In this document: one piece after another, positions 44,091 to 53,345 of the stretch
Layout of the letters: every line of letters starts with the position of its first letter
Position numbering within the stretch: position 1 is the first letter of the stretch
Source: Burkholderia plantarii
Lineage (GTDB): Bacteria; Pseudomonadota; Gammaproteobacteria; Burkholderiales; Burkholderiaceae
Assembly: GCF_001411805.1 (NCBI RefSeq)
Contig: NZ_CP007213.1
Coordinates: forward strand, 124,001-188,000
DNA length: 64,000 bases
Direction: 5' to 3'
Notes under the pieces: generated by a model
The model's database searches: none
What the model saw: the letters and a program-made list of their open reading frames with translations, nothing else
What the model was told of the DNA's origin: nothing
Position numbers and translations under genes: made by a program

Positions 44091-45334
44091 AAGAGCTCCG
44101 CGTGATCTATCGGGGGGGAAGCGAGCCGTTCGACCTCGCGATCCTGGCCGACGACGGCCGCAACGTGCTGTTCGAATATACGCCGCAGGCACTGGCCCGC
44201 CGTCTGGAGCTTTCCCCGATAAATCTTCGATTGCGGCCCCAGGCCTACCCCGACCGGCAGTATCAGTACGAGTCGATGCAGCGCGTACCGGGGCTGCTTC
44301 ACGACGCGCTGCCTGATGCGTGGGGCTATCGTGTCATGGCGAGCCGGATGCGGGCCCACCACGTCGATTTCGCCACGACCAGCACCCTCGAGCGGCTGGC
44401 CTTTCTCGGCGAACGCACGATGGGGGCATTGACGTTCGAGCCGGCCTCCGGGGATCCCGCGGACATCCAGGGGGCTTCGCTGGTTGAACTGATTGACGAT
44501 TACCGCGCGCTGATCACCGACGAGAGCCACATTCTCCTGCCGGAAATCGCCCGGGCCGGCGCGTCCCCAGGTGGCGCACGTCCGAAAGCGATGGTGTGGT
44601 ATCGGGAATCCGACCGGCAGATGACGACGGGCGAGGCTGCACTGGCCGGCGCGGAGCCCTGGCTGGTGAAGTTCCCGGCCGAAGACGACGCTGAGGACAG
44701 CTGCGCGCTGGAGGCGGCTTACGCCGAGATGGCTCGGGTCGCGGGACTTGGCTTCATGCCGTTCCAGTTCTTCGATCTCGGCGGCCTCAGTGCATTCGCA
44801 ACGAAGCGGTTCGACCTGACCGCCAACCAGCCTCTACACGTCCATACCCTGGCGGGATTGCTTCACGCAGACTTCAGGGTTCCCTCGGTCGGATACGGAC
44901 TGTTCTTTCGGGTAGCGCGGCAACTTTCCCGTGACGTCCGCGAAGTCGAGAACGCGGTCCGTATTTGCGTCTTCAACATCCTCATGAACAACCGGGACGA
45001 CCACGCAAAGAACCTGTCCTTCATGATGGACGCCCAGGGGCAGTGGAAGTTGGCGCCGCCCTACGATCTGACGTACTGTCAGGGCTACCAGGGCGAGCAC
45101 TTCATGGACGTCGCCGGGGAAGGCCGCAATCCCGGGCGGGACCACGTCGTTCGTGCCGCCGCAGAGGGAGGGATCGCGCCGGCGCGGGCCGGGCAACTTG
45201 TCGACGAAATCCTTCAAATGGCCGATTCGCAGGCGTGGCGCCGGGCCGTGTCGAACTACCCGGTCCGGCCGGGAACTGCCCGCGATGTCGGGGTGCGCAT
45301 CGAAGCGAATCGACGGATGCTGCAGAAGGCCTGA
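44087..45334 (+). CDS. hipA: HipA-like serine/threonine kinase toxin
   Basis: 415 residues from a GTG start. The N-terminal subdomain (PDRQYQYESMQRVPGLLHDALPDAWG, about 60-85, and LGERTMGALTFEP) and the kinase core are present: catalytic loop NNRDDHAKNLSFM near 300 and metal-binding APPYDLTY near 325. Also present is the ATP-lysine region LVKFPAEDDAEDS near 200. All key residues look intact, so an active kinase is likely. E. coli HipA phosphorylates glutamyl-tRNA synthetase and causes growth arrest; the target here is unknown. Confidence 0.92.
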   Translation: MKELRVIYRGGSEPFDLAILADDGRNVLFEYTPQALARRLELSPINLRLRPQAYPDRQYQYESMQRVPGLLHDALPDAWGYRVMASRMRAHHVDFATTSTLERLAFLGERTMGALTFEPASGDPADIQGASLVELIDDYRALITDESHILLPEIARAGASPGGARPKAMVWYRESDRQMTTGEAALAGAEPWLVKFPAEDDAEDSCALEAAYAEMARVAGLGFMPFQFFDLGGLSAFATKRFDLTANQPLHVHTLAGLLHADFRVPSVGYGLFFRVARQLSRDVREVENAVRICVFNILMNNRDDHAKNLSFMMDAQGQWKLAPPYDLTYCQGYQGEHFMDVAGEGRNPGRDHVVRAAAEGGIAPARAGQLVDEILQMADSQAWRRAVSNYPVRPGTARDVGVRIEANRRMLQKA

Positions 45335-45748
45335 AAACGCCGGGTGCTCGCGCATAGCGATCTCCCATGAAAGATGAAATGGGCCGCCCTGAGGATTTCC
45401 TCCATGGCGCAGCCCGTGGCGGCTCACCGCTTCTCGTGGCACTGGCTCGCCCCGGCTCGTGGGCGCCGCTTTGCGCGACCCGTGTCCGGCCGAGCCATGC
45501 GACGGTGGTACCGTCCGATCACCGCGCCGGCCCGCGCTGCCGTCGTCCATAAAGATAAGAAATCGACGGCGGCAACGGGCACAATGGTTGCCGGCGGCGC
45601 GGGCGCCAGTCCGCCGCGCCGCGCGACCTCCACTCCCACCCGCGAGGCACCCGATGCGCCGCGACCGCGGCCGGACACGCTCGACCGTGACGTGATCCGG
45701 CCCGCCCGCGCCCATCGCCGCACGCCTCGCCGAGCGTACGAACCGACC
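45335..45748. other. Region between hipA and cysQ
   Basis: No convincing gene. The frame of cysQ stays open upstream for 125 codons, but the translation is rich in Arg, Pro and Ala with no family signature, so I regard it as non-coding. No terminator or promoter is obvious. Confidence 0.5.
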
Positions 45749-46555
45749 ATGACTGCCTTTCGCGACTCGCTTGAACGCATTGCCTTCGACGCCGGCGCGG
45801 CGATCCTCGACGTGTACCGCGCCGGCCCCAACGTGGCCTACAAGGAAGATCATTCGCCCGTGACCGAGGCCGACGAGCGCGCCGAGGCGATCATCCTGCG
45901 CGGGCTGGCCGCCGCGTTTCCCGGCATCCCGGTGGTGGCCGAGGAAGCGGCGGCGGCGGGGCGCGTGCCCGACGTCGGCGGCGGCCGGTTCTTCCTGGTC
46001 GATCCGCTGGACGGGACGAAGGAGTTCATTGGCCGGCGCGACGACTTCACCGTCAATATCGCGCTGATCGAGCAGGGCGTGCCGGTGGCCGGCATCGTGC
46101 ATGCGCCGGCGCTGCGCTGCGCCTACGTGGCCGTCGACGGCCGCGCCGAGAAGCTCGTGCTCGGCGCGGACCTGACCATCGAGACGCGCGAGTCGATCCA
46201 CGCGCGCGCGCGCGGGGCGAGCCTGACGGCCGTGGTCAGCCGTTCCCACGGCAGCCCCGAAACCGAGGCGTTCCTCGCCGATCACGGCGTGACCGACCAT
46301 GCGAGCGCGGGCTCGTCGCTGAAGTTCTGCCTGCTCGCGGAAGGCCGCGCGGACGTCTACCCGCGCTTCGGCCGGACCATGGAATGGGACACGGCGGCCG
46401 GCCACGCGGTGCTGGACGCGGCGGGCGGGACGGTGGTGCGCGTGGACGGCGCCCGGCTCGGCTACGGCAAGACGAACCAGCGCGGCGACAGCGATTTCGC
46501 CAATCCGCACTTCATCGCCTGGGCGGACGCGGCGTCCGTGGCGGCGCGCGCATGA
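45749..46555 (+). CDS. cysQ: 3'(2'),5'-bisphosphate nucleotidase CysQ
   Basis: 268 residues starting at MTAFRDSLERIAFDAG. The inositol-monophosphatase fold is clear: the metal site DHSPVTEADERAE, the EE pair in VVAEEAAAAG, the central FFLVDPLDGTKEFIGRRDDFTVNIAL and the second metal motif TMEWDTAAGHAVLDAAGG. CysQ removes the 3'-phosphate from PAP left by sulfate assimilation. It appears monocistronic, with a LysR gene 79 bases downstream. Confidence 0.94.
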   Translation: MTAFRDSLERIAFDAGAAILDVYRAGPNVAYKEDHSPVTEADERAEAIILRGLAAAFPGIPVVAEEAAAAGRVPDVGGGRFFLVDPLDGTKEFIGRRDDFTVNIALIEQGVPVAGIVHAPALRCAYVAVDGRAEKLVLGADLTIETRESIHARARGASLTAVVSRSHGSPETEAFLADHGVTDHASAGSSLKFCLLAEGRADVYPRFGRTMEWDTAAGHAVLDAAGGTVVRVDGARLGYGKTNQRGDSDFANPHFIAWADAASVAARA

Positions 46556-46634
46556 GCGCGAGCCGGCCGCCGCGCCGCCGCCGTTACGGTGCCGGAATCC
46601 TGCGCGGGAACCCGCCGAACGGATCGGAGCCGGC

Positions 46635-47591
46635 ATGGACCGCCTGACCTGCATCGGCATCTTCGTGGCCGCCGTGGACGAAGGCAGCCTGGCCGCCGCG
46701 GCGCGGCGCTTCGGATTGTCGGCCGCGATGGCGGGCAAGTACGTCAGCGCGATCGAGCGCGAGCTGAACGCGCGGCTGCTCCAGCGCACCACGCGGCGCC
46801 TGAGCCTGACCGATACCGGCCGCGTGTACTACGAGCGGTGCCGGCGCATCCTCGAGGCGTGGGAGCAGGCCAACCGCGAGGCCAGCGACGCGCACGGCAC
46901 GGCGCGCGGCCTGATTCGCCTCGCGGCGCCCGTCACGTTCGGCGCGCTGCATCTCGGCGAGGTGCTGGCGCGCTACCTGGAGGCGCATCCGCACGTCAAT
47001 CTCGAGGTGTCGCTGAGCGACCGCTACGTCGATCTGCTCGAAGCCGGCGTGGACCTCGCGATCCGGATCGGGCGGCTGCCCGACTCGGGGCTCGTCGCGC
47101 GCCGGCTCGCGCCGTGCCGGATGGTGATCTGCGCGGCACCGGCGTTCCTCGAGCGCCACGGCACGCCGCGCAGCCCCGACGATCTGCGGCAGGCGCCGCG
47201 CCTGACGTTCAGCGAGGCGGTGTCGGTGGGCGACTGGACGCTGACCGACGCGGCACAGCGCACGCACGTGATCGACGGACCATGCCGGCTGGCGGCCAAC
47301 AACACGCAGATGCTGCTCGCCGCGGCCCGCGCCGGTGCCGGCGTGGCCTACGGGCCGAGCTTCGTGTTCGGCGAACCGATCGCGCGCGGCGAACTCGTCG
47401 AACTGCTGCCGGGCTTTCAGGCCGCCGAACTCACGATCCAGGCCGTGTTCCCGAGCGCGCGGCAGATGCCGGCGCGAGTGCGCCACCTGCTCGACCATCT
47501 GGCCGGCGCGTTCGGCGAGGGCGGGGCGCCGCCGTGGGATCGCACCATGCCGGCGCCCCCGGCGCGCGCCGCGGCCAAGCGCCGGCGCTGA
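46635..47591 (+). CDS. LysR-family transcriptional regulator
   Basis: 318 residues. Winged helix at about 1-60 (DEGSLAAAARRFGLSAAMAGKYVSAIERELNARLL, broken by the usual turn), then a periplasmic-binding-protein-like effector domain (LIRLAAPVTFGALHLG, VDLAIRIGRLPDSGLVARRL). It is of the CrgA/DsdC-like group common next to oxidoreductase genes. It converges on the hydrolase-SnoaL fusion gene with a 21-base gap. Its target is not evident; LysR regulators often control a divergent gene, and here the upstream neighbour is cysQ in the same direction. Confidence 0.92.
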   Translation: MDRLTCIGIFVAAVDEGSLAAAARRFGLSAAMAGKYVSAIERELNARLLQRTTRRLSLTDTGRVYYERCRRILEAWEQANREASDAHGTARGLIRLAAPVTFGALHLGEVLARYLEAHPHVNLEVSLSDRYVDLLEAGVDLAIRIGRLPDSGLVARRLAPCRMVICAAPAFLERHGTPRSPDDLRQAPRLTFSEAVSVGDWTLTDAAQRTHVIDGPCRLAANNTQMLLAAARAGAGVAYGPSFVFGEPIARGELVELLPGFQAAELTIQAVFPSARQMPARVRHLLDHLAGAFGEGGAPPWDRTMPAPPARAAAKRRR

Positions 47592-47612
47592 GCGCGGCGT
47601 GGACGGGGCCGC

Positions 47613-48842
47613 TCATCCGGCCACGCCGAGCGGGTTCGAGATGCTCAGCTTCCATGCGCCGTCGCTGCCGCGCCGCATGACCTGCGTGGCCGTGCCGTGG
47701 TGGTCCGCGCATCGCCCGTCGGGCTGCGTCGTGCGCATCGTCCAGTCGAGCAGGACCAGCGCGACGTCGCCGCTCACCAGCGCGGGCCGCGCGCGGTTGA
47801 GGATCTGTGAGGCGCCGGCCCCCAGCAGCGCGGCGAACTGCTCGCGGATCGCGTCGCGCCCGTGCGCGACGGTCCGGCCGTCGGCCATGCGCATGAGCGC
47901 GTCGTCGCGGAACAGATCGAGCAGGCGGTCGAGGTCACCGTCATTGAAGGCGGCGTCGAAGGCGACGGGGACCTGCTCCGGGGTCCGGCACGCGGTCGGA
48001 TCGCCGGGATCGCCAGGATCGCCGGAGTCGCCGGAGTCGCCGGACGGCGCGAGCGCCTCGACGAACCGGCCGATCGCCGCCGCGACCTCGCGCGGCGCTT
48101 CGAGCGGCGACAGATGGCCGACGCCCGGCAGCACCTGCAGGCGCGCACCGGGAATCCACGGCAGCAGCGCCCGGCGCAGCGTGTCCACCGGATCGACGCG
48201 ATCGTGTTCGCCGGCGATCACGCACACCGGCACGTCGATCGCCGCGACCTCGGCCGCCAGGTCCTCGCGCATCGCGGCGTTCGGCCAGGCCTCGCGGGCC
48301 GGCGCCGCGCCGCGCAGGCTGTCGGCGATCACCTGCTCGCGCAGCGCGGGCGCGAGGCGGGTGGCGGTGAGGACGTGGTCGAGCACCCACGCCACCGATT
48401 CGCGCGTGTCGTAGGCGGCCAGCAGCGCGGCCCGCTCCGCGTCGGGCAGGTGCGTCGCCACGGGCGGCGACGGCGCCACCAGCACCAGGCCGCGCAATCC
48501 GCGCGGCCGGCGCGAGGCCAGCAGTTGCGCGACCTTGCCGCCCATCGAATGGCCGACGAGGACGAACTCGCGCAGGCCGAGCGCCTCGATCACGTCGGCC
48601 GCGTCGTCGGCCAGGTCGGCGATCGCGTAGCCGCGCGCCGGCGCGGACGAATCACCCCAGCCGCGATGATCGGGGGCCACGGTGCGATACCGGTCCGACA
48701 GCTCGGCGGCCACCCCGCACCACGTGCGCGACGAGCCGCCCCAATAATGCAGGAACACGAGCGCCGGCTCGTCCCGTTCCTGCCCCTGCCCTGGTTCCCG
48801 TACGCGGACGTGGATCCGCGCGCCTCGGGTGGAAATGTCCAT
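47613..48842 (-). CDS. Alpha/beta-hydrolase fused to a SnoaL-like domain
   Basis: 409 residues in two parts. Residues 1-270 are an alpha/beta-hydrolase (FLHYWGGSSRTW, VGHSMGGKVAQLL with the nucleophile, GEHDRVDPVDTL, GVGHLSPLEAP). After a Gly-Asp-Ser/Pro linker (about 271-287) comes a ~120-residue NTF2/SnoaL-type domain (PVAFDAAFNDGDLDRLLDLF, ALMRMADGRTVAHGRDAI, DWTMRTTQPDGRC). The two are usually separate proteins. The SnoaL part may bind the same small ligand or act as an isomerase/hydratase. The frame is continuous through the linker, so the fusion is real in this sequence. Confidence 0.88.
   Translation of the reverse strand: MDISTRGARIHVRVREPGQGQERDEPALVFLHYWGGSSRTWCGVAAELSDRYRTVAPDHRGWGDSSAPARGYAIADLADDAADVIEALGLREFVLVGHSMGGKVAQLLASRRPRGLRGLVLVAPSPPVATHLPDAERAALLAAYDTRESVAWVLDHVLTATRLAPALREQVIADSLRGAAPAREAWPNAAMREDLAAEVAAIDVPVCVIAGEHDRVDPVDTLRRALLPWIPGARLQVLPGVGHLSPLEAPREVAAAIGRFVEALAPSGDSGDSGDPGDPGDPTACRTPEQVPVAFDAAFNDGDLDRLLDLFRDDALMRMADGRTVAHGRDAIREQFAALLGAGASQILNRARPALVSGDVALVLLDWTMRTTQPDGRCADHHGTATQVMRRGSDGAWKLSISNPLGVAG
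47998..48042. repeat. Five 9-bp tandem units encoding an interdomain linker
   Basis: On the plus strand: GGATCGCCG, GGATCGCCA, GGATCGCCG, GAGTCGCCG, GAGTCGCCG. Translated on the minus strand they give the Gly-Asp-Ser/Pro linker between the hydrolase and SnoaL domains. Because the unit is 9 bp, copy-number change keeps the frame, so linker length can vary between strains. Confidence 0.85.
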
Positions 48843-49012
48843 CGTGATGTTCCCTCGCTGCGTATGCGCCGTGGCGCGTGACTGGCGGGTCCGGCCATCG
48901 TCCGGACCCCTGGAGGGATCTTAGGTTTCCCGGCGCCGCCTGATAATGGCCGCGCCGCGATCGGCAGCCGATCACGCGGTGATCGAATCGCGGCGCCGGC
49001 CTGCCGGGTGCG

Positions 49013-50428
49013 TTACAGCGCCGGCCGCAGCCCCCGCACCGGGCTCACGTCCTCGAGCAGCGAGGCGAGATGCAGGATCGTCGCCTCCGCCAGCCAGCTG
49101 CCCACCAGCTGCACGTTGATCGGCAGTCCTTCGCGGCTGGTGCCGAAGCGCATCGACAGGCCGGGCAGCCCCGTCAGGTTGAGCGGCACCGTGGCGCCCT
49201 GCAGGTAGGTCGCGTCCACGGTCCGGCCGTTGATGGTGAACTCGGTCTGGCCGTGCCGATGCGCCGGGATCGGCAGCACCGGCGTGAGCAGCGCGTCGTA
49301 GCGCGAAAAGTAATCGGCATAGCCGTCGCGCAGCCGCTCGGCCGCCTGCTCGGCCTCGACGTAGTCGCGCATCGACGTCTCCGGCGCGGCGAGCATGGCC
49401 TTCGCCATCAGGTAAAGCTCGTCGTCGCGACGGCCGGCGGTGGCTTCCGCGAACGCCGGCTTCATCTCCATCACGTGCAGGCGATTGAACACGTCGAGCG
49501 CGAAGTCGCGTTCGAGCGCGGGAATCCGCACCGGCTCCACGATGCAGCCGAGGCTTTCGAGCGCGGCGGCGGCGGCCTGCACGGTGGCGCCGACCTCGGC
49601 GTCGATCGGGCCGAAGCCGGGCTCGACCAGCCAGCCCACGCGCAGCGGGCGCCGCGGCGCGCGGCCGAGCCCGAGATCGGCGCCGGCCTGCGCGGTGCTG
49701 GTGGCGAACGCGTCCTGACCATCGGCGCCGGCCAGTTGCGAGTAGGCGAGCGCGAGATCGCGCACGCTGCGCGCCATCGGGCCCACGTGCCAGAAGCGGC
49801 GCGGCGCGCGCGGCCAGATGCCCGTCATCGGCACGCGTCCGTGGGTGGCCTTCAACGCGACGATGCCGGTTTGCGCCGCCGGCCCGCGCACGGAGATCGC
49901 CAGATCGGTGCCGAGCCCGAGCGGCGACATGCCGGCGGCGATGGCGGCCGATTCGCCGCCGCTCGAACCGCCCGGCGTGCGTTCGAGGTTCCACGGGTTG
50001 TTCGAGCGGCCCGTGAGCAGGTTGTCGCTCTCGATCCAGTACGAGAACTCGGGCAGGTTCGTCTTGGCGAGCAGGATGGCGCCCGCCTGCTTCAGGCGCG
50101 CCACGCTGGTGGCGTCGGCGTCGGGCACGCGGCCCTGGAAGATCGGCGAGCCGCGCTGGGTCGCCACGCCGGCCGTGTCGATCGAATCCTTGGCGGTGAA
50201 CGGCACGCCGTGCAGCGGACCGAGCGCACGGCCGGCCAGCACGGCCGCTTCCGCTGCCCGGGCGGCCTCCAGCGCGCCGTCGGCCACGGTGACGATCGCG
50301 TTCACTTGCGGGTCGACCGAGGCGATCCGGTCGAGATGCGCCTGCATGACCTCCACCGGCGAGACTTCGCGGGTGCGAATCAGTTCGGCCAGCCGGGTTG
50401 CGTCGTGATGGATGAGTTCGGAATTCAT
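49013..50428 (-). CDS. Amidase-signature-family amidase
   Basis: About 471 residues from MNSELIHHDATRLAEL, with AGGAGG seven bases upstream; a longer in-frame start at 50467 is arginine-rich and unlikely. The Ser-cisSer-Lys centre is visible: lysine in GVPFTAKDSIDT, serine in TPGGSSGGESAAIA, and the nucleophile region GTDLAISVRGPAAQTG. The C-terminal half is the variable substrate-binding part. Members hydrolyse amides of many aryl and alkyl acids; the substrate is not predictable. Two CTAAC palindromes lie just upstream. Confidence 0.93.
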   Translation of the reverse strand: MNSELIHHDATRLAELIRTREVSPVEVMQAHLDRIASVDPQVNAIVTVADGALEAARAAEAAVLAGRALGPLHGVPFTAKDSIDTAGVATQRGSPIFQGRVPDADATSVARLKQAGAILLAKTNLPEFSYWIESDNLLTGRSNNPWNLERTPGGSSGGESAAIAAGMSPLGLGTDLAISVRGPAAQTGIVALKATHGRVPMTGIWPRAPRRFWHVGPMARSVRDLALAYSQLAGADGQDAFATSTAQAGADLGLGRAPRRPLRVGWLVEPGFGPIDAEVGATVQAAAAALESLGCIVEPVRIPALERDFALDVFNRLHVMEMKPAFAEATAGRRDDELYLMAKAMLAAPETSMRDYVEAEQAAERLRDGYADYFSRYDALLTPVLPIPAHRHGQTEFTINGRTVDATYLQGATVPLNLTGLPGLSMRFGTSREGLPINVQLVGSWLAEATILHLASLLEDVSPVRGLRPAL

Positions 50429-50796
50429 GGGTTGCCTCCTGGGGCGGGGACGAGCGTGACGGATCACGGCTCGGGTTCATGTTTAACTAACATTAGTTAG
50501 GCAAGGAAATCAAAAAAAAGCGACCGTGCGGCACCGCGTCGTCGCCATCGCCTTGTGCCTACCTAACGTTTGTTAGTCTACACTCTAAGCACGATGGCGC
50601 GTCGCGTCAACAGGCGTTTTTGCGAAAGTTGTCGTCGCGAGGCCGTCGGCGGTCGCGCATGCCGTTGGCGGGAGCACTGTCCGTCGTCCACGTGGCGATG
50701 GCACGAAACATGACCATATACGTCATTTGAGACTCATCGGAACCGGGCCAGAATTCACTCACCGCATCACCACCTGACCCAACACGGAGAGAAATC
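50429..50796. promoter_or_regulatory. Amidase / SDR divergent control region with two palindromes
   Basis: CTAACATTAGTTAG (50487-50500) and CTAACGTTTGTTAG (50563-50576) share the pattern CTAAC-R-T-T-W-GTTAG, centres 76 bases apart. Such palindromes are typical TetR-family operators; the first overlaps the likely amidase promoter and the second faces the SDR pair. No TetR gene is in the window. The remaining ~200 bases show nothing clear. Confidence 0.65.
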
Positions 50797-51597
50797 ATGA
50801 CGCAAACCCATCAAGGCACGGCACTGATCACGGGGGCTTCCTCGGGGATCGGCGCGGTCTACGCCGATCGGCTCGCGCGGCTCGGCTACGACCTGATCCT
50901 GGTCGCACGCGATCGCGAACGGCTCAACGACGCCGCGCGCCGCATCACCGACGCGACGCAGCGCAACGTGGAAATCCTCGCGGCCGACCTGAACGACCGC
51001 GCTGGCCTGGCGGCCGTGGAGGAACGGCTGCGGCGCGACGCGAGCATCACGCTGCTCGTCAACAACGCCGGCGTGGGCACGCACAAGCCGCTGCTCGACA
51101 GCGACGTCGACGACATGACCCGCATGATCGAGCTGAACGTCACGGCGCTCACGCGCCTGACCTACGCGGCCGTGCCGGGCTTCGTCGCGCGCGGTCGCGG
51201 CGCGCTGATCAATATCGCCTCGATCGTCGCGATCGCGCCGGAGACGCTGAACGGCGTGTATGGCGGCAGCAAGGCGTTCGTGCTCGCGCTGAGCCAGTCG
51301 CTGCATCACGAGCTGGCCGACAAGGGCGTGCGCGTGCAGGCGGTGCTGCCCGGCGCGACGGCCACCGATTTCTGGCGGACGGGCGGCCTGCCGGTCGAGC
51401 ATCTGCCGAAGGAGATCGTGATGTCTGCCGACGCGATGGTCGATGCCGCGCTGGTCGGCTTCGAGCGCGGCGAGCTGGTGACGATTCCGTCGCTGCACGC
51501 CGGCGAGGAATGGGATGCCTACGAGGCGGCGCGGCAGACGATGGCGCCGCATCTGTCGAGCGACGTGCCCGCGCCGCGCTACGCGGCGGCGCGCTGA
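50797..51597 (+). CDS. Short-chain dehydrogenase/reductase 3
   Basis: 266 residues: ALITGASSGIGAVYADRLA, a basic RDRERL after the second strand (Arg, favouring NADP), NNAGVGTHKPL, serine in NIASIVAIAP and YGGSKAFVLALSQSL with the catalytic Tyr-Lys. It resembles the DltE/SadH-like oxidoreductases. GGAGA precedes the ATG. It forms a pair with the SDR 63 bases downstream and is divergent from the amidase. Confidence 0.93.
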   Translation: MTQTHQGTALITGASSGIGAVYADRLARLGYDLILVARDRERLNDAARRITDATQRNVEILAADLNDRAGLAAVEERLRRDASITLLVNNAGVGTHKPLLDSDVDDMTRMIELNVTALTRLTYAAVPGFVARGRGALINIASIVAIAPETLNGVYGGSKAFVLALSQSLHHELADKGVRVQAVLPGATATDFWRTGGLPVEHLPKEIVMSADAMVDAALVGFERGELVTIPSLHAGEEWDAYEAARQTMAPHLSSDVPAPRYAAAR

Positions 51598-51660
51598 GGC
51601 GGGGCGGCGACACGCGCCGTCGCGTCGGAACGTATCGAAACCATCAAGGACAACGGATCA

Positions 51661-52421
51661 TGAATCTCAGCGGAAATACCATCTTCATCACCGGCGGCAC
51701 GTCGGGCATCGGACGCGCGCTGGCCGAGGCGTTCCATCGGCGCGGCAACCAGGTGATCATCGCGGGGCGCCGCCGTGCGCTGCTCGACGAGATCGCGCGG
51801 GCCAACCCCGGCATCGACACGGTGGAGCTCGACATCGGCGACGCGGCCGGCATCCGGCGCGCGGCGCAGCAGGTGATCGAACGGCATCCGTCGCTGAACG
51901 TCGTCATCAACAACGCCGGCATCATGCCGTTCGACGACGCGGCCGGCGCGCTCGACGACGAGCAGGCGGTGCGCCTCATCGATACCAACCTGCTCGGCAC
52001 GGTGCGCGTGAGCGCGGCGTTCATCGAGCACCTGAAGCGGCAGCCGGCGTCGTACCTGATCAACAACAGCTCGGTGCTGGCCTACGTGCCGCTCGCGCCG
52101 ACCGCGCTGTATTCGGCGACCAAGGCGGCGATCCACTCCTACACGCTGTCGCAGCGTTTCGCGTTGCGCGACACGGGGGTGACGGTGCTCGAGATCGTGC
52201 CGCCCTGGGTGGATACCGATCTGGTCCGCAAGAGTGGCGACCCGCGCGCGATGCCGCTCGACGCATTCATTGCCGAACTGCTCGCGCGGCTGGAGGCGGC
52301 CGAACACGAGGTGGTGGTGGAAGCGGCGCAGGCGTTTCGCGACAACGCCGGCCCGAACGAGCACGGGTTCGTCGCGCAGTTCAATCAGGCGGTGGTCGAG
52401 AATCCGATTCCGGTGGCGTGA
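51661..52421 (+). CDS. Short-chain dehydrogenase/reductase 4, DltE-like
   Basis: 253 residues: IFITGGTSGIGRALAEAF, AGRRRALLDEI (Arg, NADP-type), NNAGIMPFDDAAG, serine in NNSSVLAYVP and YSATKAAIHSYTLSQ with Tyr-Lys, then EIVPPWVDTDL. It belongs to the DltE-like group of uncharacterised short-chain oxidoreductases. It is probably co-transcribed with the preceding SDR. The reaction is unknown. Confidence 0.92.
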
Positions 52422-52586
52422 GCGGGACGGCGCCCTGCGGCGCGGCGGGGAACGCGAGGGCGGCGGTTCCCCGGCCCGTTCCAGCGCGCCGCTTGCTGCG
52501 CTGGCTGCGTGCCGGTCGGCCCGCAGTCGCCGGCACCCGTCGAGACGAGCGCGCCCGCCGCGCCGACGCCTGACATCGTCCGTGCC

Positions 52587-53345
52587 TCACCGCGCCGCGG
52601 CCGCGTCGATCTCCTGAAACCGCTGGAACGCGCCGAGCAGACGCGCGCGCAGCGCCGCCAGCGCCGGATCGCGACGATCGCGCGGCCGCGCGATCTCGAC
52701 AGGGAACGCATCCTCGACGCGCCCCGGGTTCGCCGCCAGCAGCAGCACGCGGTCGCCGAGATACAGCGCCTCGTCCAGATCATGCGTGACGACCACGGCC
52801 GCCGTCGCGCGGCGCCGCACGACGTCGAGCAGCAGCGTCTGCAGCCGCATGCGCGTGAGCGCGTCGACGGCACTGAACGGCTCGTCGAGCAGCAGCAGGT
52901 CCGGCTCGCCGAACAGGCCGCGCGCGATCGCGGCGCGTTGCGCCATGCCGCCCGACAGCGCGGCCGGCAATGCATGCGCCGCGCCGTCGAGCCCGACCTC
53001 GGCGAGCAGTTGCGCCACCTGCGGCGAGCGCCCGCCGCGCGCGCCGGCCGCGAAGCCGACGTTGTCGGCCACCGACAGCCACGGCAGCAGCCGCGGCTCC
53101 TGGAAGATCACGCCGATGCGCGCCGACGGCCCGTGGAGCGGCGCGCCGTCGAGCCGGACGCTGCCGTGATGGTCGGCGTCGAGCCCGGCCACGATCCGCA
53201 GCAAGGTGCTCTTGCCGCAACCGCTCGGCCCGACCACGCAGACGATCTCGCCGCGCCCGACCCGCAGGTCCACGCCGGCCAGCACGACGCGATCGCCGTA
53301 GCGCTTGCGGACCCCGCGCGCGTCGAGCAGCGGCGCCGCGCTCAT
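52587..53345 (-). CDS. ssuB: ABC transporter ATPase, sulfonate/nitrate/taurine type
   Basis: 252 residues with Walker A GPSGCGKSTLL, a Q-loop in IFQEPRLLPWL, the ABC signature LSGGMAQRAAIAR, Walker B LLLLDEPFSAVD and the switch histidine in VVTHDLDEALYL. The length and the RLLPWLSV string are typical of SsuB/TauB/NrtD. It energises the permease, whose gene overlaps its start by four bases. The gene name rests on family resemblance and on the neighbouring binding protein and monooxygenase. Confidence 0.92.
   Translation of the reverse strand: MSAAPLLDARGVRKRYGDRVVLAGVDLRVGRGEIVCVVGPSGCGKSTLLRIVAGLDADHHGSVRLDGAPLHGPSARIGVIFQEPRLLPWLSVADNVGFAAGARGGRSPQVAQLLAEVGLDGAAHALPAALSGGMAQRAAIARGLFGEPDLLLLDEPFSAVDALTRMRLQTLLLDVVRRRATAAVVVTHDLDEALYLGDRVLLLAANPGRVEDAFPVEIARPRDRRDPALAALRARLLGAFQRFQEIDAAAAR

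Noticed and set aside
45374..45748. An N-terminal extension of CysQ of 125 residues
   Set aside because: The upstream part is Arg/Pro/Ala-rich with no motif and CysQ proteins normally begin about where MTAFRDSLERIAFDAG does.
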